In this document: piece after piece, positions 56,173-64,000 of the stretch
How positions within the stretch are numbered: position 1 is the first letter of the stretch
How the letters are laid out: the number at the start of each line of letters is the position of its first letter
DNA from: Phytophthora hibernalis
Taxonomy: Eukaryota > Oomycota > Peronosporomycetes > Peronosporales > Peronosporaceae
NCBI GenBank assembly: GCA_012656075.1
Contig: JAAKBF010000354.1
Location: forward strand, 372,001-436,000
Direction: 5' to 3'
DNA: 64,000 bases
Made by a program: the position numbers and the translations under genes
The notes under the pieces: generated by a model
Told to the model about the DNA's origin: nothing
What the model saw: the letters and a program-made list of their open reading frames with translations, nothing else
Database searches by the model: none

Positions 56173-56261
56173 ATTGCGTACAGTCCATCCCCATCAGCGT
56201 CACTGATCATAGCCTATGATCAGTGACGCTGATGGGGATGGGCATCATGGACTGTACGCAA
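56173..56261. repeat. foldback with 27-base perfect inner arms
   Basis: Inner arms 56185-56211 (CCATCCCCATCAGCGTCACT onward) and 56215-56241 are exact reverse complements around GCC. Outer arms TTGCGTACAGT (56173-56183) and its complement (56251-56261) continue the stem, with a nine-base bulge in the right arm. Two overlapping TACATGTA octamers follow at 56264-56277. Confidence 0.8.
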
Positions 56262-57501
56262 GCTACATGTACATGTAGCTTGAATACTGTAGCCGAATTC
56301 CCTATGTCAAGGCATACTAATGCCGTGCTTTGCCCAGGAAGCTCAGATATTTATGAGTACCTGAGTCAAAATTTGGGTACAGGCATAGTGAAAAACAACA
56401 TTCGAAAAATTTGCTGTCATCGAGGGCATTCCCACCACACAAGCTGTGACTGGCGAAGAAGGTGGTGAAGTTGGGGGACCGACTTAGATTTGCCGGCAGC
56501 TATGTGGCGCATCATTCGTGGACAGTTTTTGAGATTTCAGTTCTGCACTTGCAAATTCAGTGGTTACCGTACTAATTAATCTCACTCACATGAAAGGATA
56601 GAAAAACCTGGATAAACTTATACTTTTGAGATTTTGAACGCGTCCTGGTCTCCAATTATAATCGTTCCCGCATTAATCCAGTCGTCTAATTCGTGGAAAA
56701 CACGCTGTGGTTTTCATTTTCAGCCAAACGTTCTAGTTTTCTAAAACATATCCCTAGGTGTCATAAGCCCTTAAAATCATTAATTCATTCTGACTCACTT
56801 CTCAGACATCCAATAAACAATCCAATTTGGCCTACCGCACGTCTCTACACCTCACAGGGGTGTCTCTGGATATTTATATCCAGAGTTTTAGAGCGAATCC
56901 AGAACCGTCCAGGATCCTGTAAAAACACATAAACGGATATAAATGTAATTATCAAAAAACTAATCGACTTACAATTATCAACATTAAACGTCGCATAATC
57001 GAATAAACTGCCATATTGTATCGGCATAGAACAACATTCAAGTAACCTTCGCTAGGTTCGAGGTCATGCTGCTCTACGCCAGCAGGCACGCCACCTCGTC
57101 CATCACGGGGATGCAGGCCGCTTGCGTCTGCCACGATATGCAGGCCGTGAACACCAAGATCACGGGCCACGATTCGATTACGTCCTGCTCTAGACGTTTT
57201 CTTGTGAGCTGATCGCATATACAAGCTTTGTGTGGTAACAAAACAACTTCTCCATATTGTATTTACGAAGTCTCAGCCCTTTCACACTACAGTAGAGATG
57301 ATATTTCTGAAGTTTGCAGGTTGAGCGAACTACCCACAACAAATTCGCCACCCCAATTAGGACGGCAGCAAGAATTTTGGGTTGGACGGCTGCGTAGTTT
57401 TCATCATTTCGATGGTCTGACGGACGAGAGCTTCCATCTTACGATTCGAAATGAGACTTCGGAAGTGAGGATAACGTGGGCGCTCCATTGTCTGTTTAGC
57501 A

Positions 57502-60150
57502 TTAAAATTGGTTAGTGGCGAGAAGAGCAACACAACATAGTTGCAGACGTACGAAGAACTCCTTGAACTTGTCGAGAACGACAAGCTGACGTCGTTCACG
57601 CTCGTGTCGTTGGTAGCGAGCGATCTCCAAGTTGAAGCGGTAGATATCGGATCGGAAGTTTTTGCGCTCTTCTCGTAATTTATCGCGCAGCGCCGACCAA
57701 ACGATTGGAGCTGGGGTCCGAGGACAGTCTCGTAGTAGATCCACTACGTAGTACGACATCTCACCCTCAGCAATAGGCTGGAACACGTTACTTCGACGTA
57801 AGTGTTGGCGACTGCTACGCCTTCGAGCTGAGCCAGAGATGGCTCGTTCACCATTCACACTTCCTGACACACTCCTCTGCGCGGGCTGGCAGCTGGTACT
57901 GGAACTTCATCAACGGTATCATCTAGAGCCGAGGTGTCCGGTTGTGCGAGCATGTCAGCGATATCACGTTGGGACCCACCACTCGGGAACAGTGATCCGA
58001 TGGGATATCCACCAACGCGCTCTAGTTTCTCTTTCCAGTCGAGCAGCGGTGCCAGGATAAGGCTCCTCATATCTGTGATCAGAATAAACCGACTAGCACC
58101 AGGCTTGAACACCATCAAGTATGGCCGACGGTCGCTGTCTCCCTCGTTGTCTCCACCAGCGTGTGTCAAGCCCAATGCCAAATTTGCAAATCCATGCGCA
58201 TGACAGCGAAAATGCTTCACTTCGACCACTAAGTGCTCGCCAAACGTACTCTCAATAATCTCTCCAGCCTTGGCTCCTTGTTCGGCTTCGGGTTGGTGAC
58301 TGAATAACCACGCAAAAATTCCATCGGAGCTAAGGACAAATCGTGCAGTGAACCAGCGCTTCTGCTCGGGTAAATTCAGTAGCTTGTGCATCGGTAAATG
58401 TGCCTCCACAGCCGCGTTTTGTGTTCCAGCGACGACCGAAGATCTTCGTTTCATCAAAGAATTCGAGGAACCAGGAGTGACAGCGGCAGCAGGAGACTGA
58501 AAAATGCGTTGCAAGTGCGGCATTTGCGCAATGTGTTCCGTACGCAGTCGCTGTTCGACGATTAACCATTTGTAGGCCAAACATTGCTCACGAGCACGAA
58601 CAACGAGCCGTGCTCGGCGCCACCAACGCTGGAGCAGAGTAATTCGACGTTGAACGCGACGAACGGCCATTGCAAATCGAACGTCAAATGTGAGCCCAGA
58701 TAGAAAAATGCGCAGCAGGTTTGCAGCCTGCGTCTTGCGCTCCACTCGCCGGTGTAAACGAAAGCGAAATGTACTGCGTGCAATAAGCGCCGCCGCTAGA
58801 GAGCGCATTGCATCTCGATCCCGCACATGTGTCCAAGACTCGAAAGTAATCCGTTTGTAGCGCATTTCTTGGGCATGACGAAGCCGATGCAGTACGGCAG
58901 CTACCACGAGCAGCCTCGCAAATTTGGTTTGAGCAACGGAAAGTACAACCAGTGTACCCCACGCTTGCGAGACGGTCTCCTTCGCCTCGAGTTCTTTTAC
59001 GTCACATTCAACTGTGCCAGCGGATTTTCGCCGCGTCCGACTTCGAGCTGGGTCATGGAAGAAAAGCGTATTGCGTCGTCTTACCGAGGAACACTTTCGA
59101 GTTTCTACCTCGGTGTCTTTATGCTTTTGCTGTATCTTGGTTGAAGCTTGTTGATTTCGCCGCCGCTGGCGCTGCTTCGCAGACATACTCTCAATCTTCG
59201 CCTTGTTGCGTGCGATGTAATCAATTGTAGGGGATGCTTGAGTACTGCTTTGATGAAAAATCTCACGCTTTTGTCCTGGAAATCTAGCAGTACGACTCCA
59301 GTTAGGAATTCCACCTCCAGTCATAGCGACGCTATCCCCGGGTGCTCCGAAGCCGCTGGATGGGACGAAGTAATAGCTAGACACAACATCAACTGTAGCT
59401 GAAGGTGTTGTAATTGAAGCTCGAGTGGCTCCGCTGTCTCCGTTTGCCTAGGAAGTTGGGAAAATACGACACGAGCTGATCTTCTGGCAGTAATTCGATC
59501 ATTCGGAAGGTATTGGCCTGGGCCTGGTGCGTGTGGATCGCTGTTACCACCACCTGCGTGCTCTCGAAAGCGGTCAGCCGGACTGAATTTGACGCTACCA
59601 GTAGTAGCAGGTCGCCGCGGCACAACGTCGTATTGTCCTGGTCCAAGTGCAAAGAGAGATGACTGCACTGTTGCTCGGGGTGAAGTTGTCGAGCGATGGA
59701 ACGCCACACCACCACCTTTGACTGTTGTACGTGACGGAGAACACGGTGACATTGGAATTGGAGGTGCACCATTCCGAGCAAAAAGCTGTCTGGAGGACTC
59801 GAGCACACGCGTTCGACAGTAGTTTCCGCTATGAGTGCCACGTTTAGGAGGAGACCAGGGGTATTTACTGCAGCAGTAGATGGAGTGGCGGCAAGTGGAT
59901 GGCGATATGTTGACTCGAACGCATGGCGAACACGGGTCCGGTATTCTTGCAGCTGCAGCATCATGGCATGCGAGGTGTACGAGCTCGGAGAAACTCGAGG
60001 CAATGGCGACCGCGATGTGGCTGCTGTTGTCGACACAGTGGATGGAGTGTTCGCTTTGACCGAGGCTTTCGAAGACTGCACAACCTGTTCATCGTCTGAT
60101 CCTTTGCTTGCGGTTGCGTCGTACCCATCCAGAAGTCTTGCAACTATCAT
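57502..60150 (-). CDS. SHIPPO-repeat (STPGPGxY) protein with IQ-like motif, probably flagellar
   Basis: One long minus-strand protein spread over four frames; with three bases restored (near 59860, 59427 and 57880) it is 883 residues. The N-terminus is Ser/Thr-rich. In the first third come SHIPPO-type repeats, ALGPGQYDVVPRR and APGPGQYLPND, then a related SSYYFVPSSGF; such repeats occur in ODF3-like proteins that line or coat flagellar microtubules. A basic helical region follows with an IQ-like motif (RRITLLQRWWRRARLVVRAR), then a globular C-terminal region (FVLSSDGIFAWLF, YLMVFKPGASRFILITDM) and a coiled-coil tail. The role is inferred: oomycete zoospores are flagellated. A shortened copy lies at 53061-53800. 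Confidence 0.65.
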
Positions 60151-60379
60151 TTGAGCGATTTATCCTGCTGGACGTCACACACTACAATAGAGAGCTTGGA
60201 CCAAGAAATAACGAGCCTCAGCGTTCGTCAATGCCTTCGCCTGCTCACAAATAACTACCCGGGTAAATGACAAGACTTCCACCGAGTTCACTCACGAATA
60301 TATGCCATTGTCTTTCTTTAGCGTGCGTTGCCGAAGGCACTCAAAGACTTTTTCCCACAATCGCGTTTGGAGTCAAAGT
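60151..60379. other. spacer
   Basis: About 230 bases between the SHIPPO gene start and the gamma-glutamyltransferase stop; nothing else is seen. Confidence 0.4.
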
Positions 60380-62043
60380 TTACCAACCCATCGCACAACC
60401 ATCAGCGCGGCCATCCGAACCAGCACAAAGCACTCCAGTCTTCGGGTCCCGAAGGATAATTTGTCCGCGACCGAACGTCGATCGCTTCAGACCCTCCACT
60501 TCTTGAATGTTGTGGCCAAACTGATCACGAAGTGCTGCGATCACGTCCGCGCCCAAATTAGTCTCCACCAGGACTGAGCTACCGCTGTCGCTCCTTCCTG
60601 GTTTCGTCGGGCGGTCCACATCGATGCTAAAACGTGGAGCGTCCAAAGCCTCTTGGGGTTCAGTCCGTGCAGAAGCATGTGGCTCAGGATCTGAACATGA
60701 CCTTGGGGCTGCATGAAGCCGCCCATGACAGTAAAGCTTGAATGCAGCTCACCGGAGTCGGCGAAGGTTGACAGCCCAGGAATGATCGTGTGGTAAGGTC
60801 GTTTACTCGGAGCCAGCGCATTGGGGTGCCTCGCCTCGGCACCGTGCAGCTCAAAGTTACAACCGCGGTTCTGCAGGGTGAAGCCGCAGTCCTTGGGCAC
60901 GAGGCCCGTGCCGAATCCTTCGTAGTTGCTGTTCACCATTGAGACGGCGTTGCCTTGACCATCAACAACTTGGAAGCTCACAGTGTCACAACTGAGCTCC
61001 GGACTGCCGCGTTTCGGGTCGATCGCCGCCTTCTTCCGGTCCACCAGCGCCGCACGCTTGTTCGCGTATCTTTCGCTCAGCAGTTCCTTGACAGGCAGCG
61101 ACATGTTGTGCTCCATGTCACTCACAAACCACTTGGCGTCCGCGAAAGCAAGTCGGGCGCTTCAATCTGCAGATGCACCTCCTCAGCACTTCCTTGTTTC
61201 GGCAGGTCCCCGTCCTTGGTCAGTTGCGAGAGCACATTCAATGCCAAAAGCGCCGTGATGCCCTGTCCATTGGGAGGGATCTCATGGACGTCCACACCTT
61301 GGAACCTCGTGCTGATCGGCGTCACAAACGTCGACTCATGGCTCTTCAGGTCTTCAATAGTCATCAACCCTCCCTTCTGCTTCACCATGTCCACGATCGC
61401 CTGGGCGATGCGTCCGTCCTCGTAAAAGGCCTTCTTCCCCTTCTGAACAATTTCTTCAAAACACTTCGCCAAGTTTTCATTCTTGAAAATCTCCCCGCTT
61501 TCGGCGCTTCTCCTTGTGCATTCAGCAGCTCTGCAGCATTGGGTCCACGCAGCAATTGGGTCTTTCCTCGTTCCCAACTGGCAGCCGTCAAAGGACTCAC
61601 GGGAAACCCTTCACGAGCCAATTCAATGGCGGGGCCAACACCTGCCCCATATTTAACGTCCCCCATGCATCAATAGCATCCACCCATCCTGCTACAGTAC
61701 CGGGTACCGTCACCGCATGACCGTGACCACTGGGGATCACTTTGGTATCCTGTCCTAGATCCAGGATAGCCTGGTCTGCAGTGAGACCTGCAGGACTTCG
61801 ACCACTACCATTGAGACCGTGAACCTGCTTAGTCTTGGCGTCAAAGAAGAGCAGGAAACAGTCACCCCCACACCTGTAGAGCAAGGCTCCGTGACATTGA
61901 GCGGCCGCAATGGCAATGGCTGCGTCCACAGCATTTCCACCTTGTTTCAGAACCCGCAACCCGATTTCAGAGGCTAAAGGTTGAGAACACGCCACCATCC
62001 CATGACGACCGTAGACTGGGGAGCGAGTACCGATAGAAACCAT
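60380..62043 (-). CDS. gamma-glutamyltransferase-like protein, several frame breaks
   Basis: A Ntn-hydrolase that moves gamma-glutamyl groups (from glutathione and related peptides), about 555 residues. Landmarks: ACSQPLASEIGLRVLKQGGNA, the conserved NVTEPCSTG, VGGDCFLLFFD, LNGSGRSP, PSGHGHAVTVPGTVAGW, ELAREGFPV, HEIPPNGQGITALLALN, then the autoprocessing site with the nucleophilic Thr in SCDTVSFQVVD, VNSNYEGFGTG, PKDCGFTLQNRG, and the end GSDGRADGCA. Breaks occur near 61905 (one extra base) and 61867 (one missing, a C run), which cancel, and near 61625, 61500, 61150 and 60600. Conservation across each break favours assembly indels. It lacks an obvious signal peptide, which separates it from the membrane-anchored animal type. 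Confidence 0.85.
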
Positions 62044-62382
62044 GACTGGAAATTGCTCGAGAGACGATTGAGGAATGAGGGGTGGAGAGGAGTGACGTGG
62101 TGATTAATGATACAACGGACACGTGTGTAGTGTCCAGTTTTTGATAGGCATGGCCCAGTGTGGCCCACATCGAGTGCTGGTCACTTCAACATGATGGGCG
62201 CTTGATTGATGTCTGGGGTCATCTCTTGCAGATTTCCTGGAAGGGGATACCGCAGATGCATCGAGAAGAAAATGGTTGGAGTCGAGAAGGAAATTGTTGG
62301 AGAGAAGACTGCTCACTTTTGAATTTGCCGGCTCGACTTCAAGTGACTCCAGCAACATCCAAAAGTCTTTGAAGCTGCGGGT
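62044..62382. other. divergent promoter region
   Basis: About 340 bases between the gamma-glutamyltransferase start and the next gene on the plus strand. No repeat or motif is evident; short frames present are not supported. Confidence 0.4.
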
Positions 62383-62939
62383 ATGGCGTTCCCCGAAGTG
62401 GCAAGGGTAAGTGGTAGTTGATTAATAAGTGTGTGGGCATGTTGTGTTGTATGAACTCTGTGTGTTTGTTTTGTTGTTAGCCAAGAAAGCACCAAGTGAT
62501 TCAACTGAGGAGAAGTGGGGTGCACAAGTGTTACTGCCAAGCTGCCCCACTCACTTCCTTACACACGCTAGTGTACGTCGTGTACTGTTGTCCCTGCATA
62601 ACGCCAAGTGTTGATTGACTTGGTGCGTTGCAACTACAAATTATGTAGACCACCGGCCATGAATGTGGTGCAACTGGCTCGGTTGAATAAGTTCCAAGAG
62701 TTCTTGAAATTTGACCGACCCAGCATCAAACGTGCCGTGGTTGAGCTCATCCGGACACCATCGAGGATGCCACCGAGTACGGACGCTTTCGCGAATGCCT
62801 CATTAGAGGCCGGCAGAACCAGTCGCGTGCTGGGGTGGCCTTGGAAATGGAATCCCAAGGATACAAAGTGTTCATTTTACCCCCGGCCAAGAGGCGAAGG
62901 CCCTCGGCTACAGGGGACATGATGCTGGCTGTCATTTGA
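62383..62939 (+). CDS. unrecognised gene, possibly a SPOC-type domain
   Basis: A short first exon (from ATG at 62383 to 62406) is followed by a GTAAGT...TTAG intron (62407-62480). Downstream, frames joined over two one-base breaks (near 62612 and 62758) give EEKWGAQVLLPSCPTHF, VVQLARLNKFQEFLKFDRPS, a charged helix, EDATEYGRFRECLI and GVALEMESQGYKVFILPPAK, ending MMLAVI at 62939. The VFILPP...LAV ending recalls the last strands of SPOC domains, but the match is short. The exact start and the splice phase are uncertain. Confidence 0.4.
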
Positions 62940-63087
62940 TTTGATAGTATTTGCCAGTGGCAAGCAAGTTTTGCCACTTCGAAAGTGCAACCAATTCACA
63001 CGAAACACATACCTATTGAAGGTTAAGTGTTGGTATTATAGTTACTACTGCATGCTCAGGCATCCCATTTCAACTCAGTTGCTTCAT

Positions 63088-64000
63088 TCAGCAGGAGTCT
63101 TGTTTCGACTGAGAAATACCCAAGCTGCACTTTATTGGCGGGTCATACGTAAAGCCTTCCTCAGTAGATTCTGTGAAGTGCATCCTGAGTTGTATAGGGT
63201 AGACATCACCAAGAAAAATCTTGTCGACCATTTTTGGAGAAAATTCTCCGGTTTTGTAAAGGAAAGCCACAACAGCGGAGCCTCCCCACACCGCTTCTAG
63301 AAATGCTTCATCTATCACATCAGAAGGGATCGGACCTGTGGAGCAGGAATTCCACAACTTCGACGCAACTACAACTAGCCGATTCAGGGAAGAACTTGAT
63401 AATCACGTCCGAGCTAATGCATCCTTTGGCGTACAAGAAGCTCAAAACGCCAGTTTGATCATCGATTTCTGCATCCTTCAACCCCTCGTCTTTAGCTGCG
63501 CTCATGAAGACTTTAACCGCTAGTTCGTCAGATAATTTCCCCTGCTACCCAGAAATTTTACCACTTTGAGATGGCCGCCATCCCCCGCGACAACAGTGGC
63601 TTCATCAAACGACGAGCCCAATGGCCGAAACGCTTCATCGGAGTAAAAATGTTCAAGAATATCCACTTGACCATTTCCAGCAGCCTTTACAAACGCTTTG
63701 TCGAGCTCAGTCGAATCGAAGCCTTCTTTCGACTGAAACAGCTTCATGACCGCCAGTTGACCACCACCTGCCGCAAGCTTAAACCCCTGTTGACCAAAGA
63801 AGCGTTGCACCTTGCATCAGCGCAAAATACCTCGACGAGTTCTAGTGGCCCGCACGCAGCCGCGGATGAAAATTTCATCTCAAATGAAGTCGCCATATAT
63901 CCGTCGTTGTGATACAAGAACTTGGCAATTTCCACCATGCCACCTTCAATCGCATATGTTAGTGGACACACACCTCTGTCTTCACCACCTTCTCGATATA
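63088..64000 (-). CDS. ankyrin-repeat protein (3' end; continues beyond the window)
   Basis: Minus-strand fragments form consecutive ankyrin-like units: CPLTYAIEGGMVEIAKFLYHN, KFSSAAACGPLELVEVF, FKLAAGGGQLAVMKLFQSKE, AFVKAAGNGQVDILEHFYSD, EATVVAGDGGHLKVVKFL, EVVEFLL and FLEAVWGGSAVVAFLYKTGE. Each has the A-[AV]-x-x-G-x-[LV]-x-[VI] core. The stop is at 63088; the N-terminus lies past the right edge. Breaks near 63800, 63540, 63500 and 63340 shift the frame but the repeat pattern continues. Large ankyrin families of unknown function are usual in oomycetes. Confidence 0.7.

Larger units (their letters stand above)
54640..57501. other. gene-sparse region with decayed duplicated segments
   Basis: About 2.9 kb. 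Segments at 54700-54850 and 55375-55560 are related, as are 54990-55090 and 56040-56100, indicating old duplication of the region around effector 2. A plus-strand frame near 57060-57213 (EVMLLYASRHATSSITG) has gene-like codon use but no recognised domain and may be a fragment of a lost gene. A foldback lies at 56173-56261. Confidence 0.5.

Noticed and set aside
57060..57213. Gene-like frame EVMLLYASRHATSS
   Set aside because: No start, splice partner or domain could be found, so it is noted only as a possible gene fragment within the spacer entry.

Overview
The window is nuclear DNA of an oomycete of the Phytophthora / downy mildew type. The evidence is two secreted RXLR effector genes, oomycete core-promoter signatures (Inr plus the flanking CAATTTGC element) just upstream of them, short GT-AG introns of about 50-110 bases in compact housekeeping genes, a flagellar SHIPPO-repeat protein, and PIF/Harbinger-like and Ty3/gypsy elements. 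All calls are made by reading the sequence; no database search was possible.

Layout. 0-8 kb: an unrecognised zinc-knuckle protein, a PPIL3-type cyclophilin, a PP2C-type phosphatase, two tandem four-pass membrane paralogues and an SLC2-type sugar transporter. 8-10.5 kb: repeat-rich spacer leading to RXLR effector 1. 11-17.6 kb: TAF4 carrying TAZ-type zinc fingers, a Rieske protein, a relic of a transporter and its intact SLC37/GlpT-like neighbour. 18-25.7 kb: two tandem PIF/Harbinger-like DNA transposons sharing 33-base terminal inverted repeats, each with a convergent transposase and SAP-like accessory gene. 26.5-40 kb: a gene-dense housekeeping block with UMP-CMP kinase, V-ATPase subunit H, PEX11, a PH-domain protein, a protein kinase, a RUS/DUF647 protein, prefoldin 4, a calmodulin-like EF-hand/E2 fusion and a secreted M14 carboxypeptidase. 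40-53 kb: a transposon graveyard with foldbacks, a transposase-like gene with a DNCGGQNKN motif, direct repeats around a tRNA-Asp gene, a chromodomain Ty3/gypsy remnant and a third Harbinger-like transposase. 53-57.5 kb: gene-sparse DNA with a truncated copy of a flagellar gene, RXLR effector 2 and a relic of a second effector. 57.5-64 kb: a SHIPPO/IQ protein, gamma-glutamyltransferase, a possible SPOC-type gene and an ankyrin protein that runs off the right edge.

The genes do not form an operon. The most striking biology is domain fusion: the EF-hand/E2-like protein whose active-site cysteine position reads serine, and TAF4 joined to CBP/p300-type TAZ fingers.

Sequence quality matters for reading everything else. 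Many otherwise well-conserved genes are broken by a single missing (rarely extra) base, usually in a short homopolymer, and their lengths become multiples of three once that base is allowed for. I treat most of these as assembly indels rather than as true pseudogenes. The exceptions I regard as real decay are the shortened duplicates (14.9 kb, 53 kb, 55.3 kb) and the second Harbinger transposase, which has in-frame stop codons.
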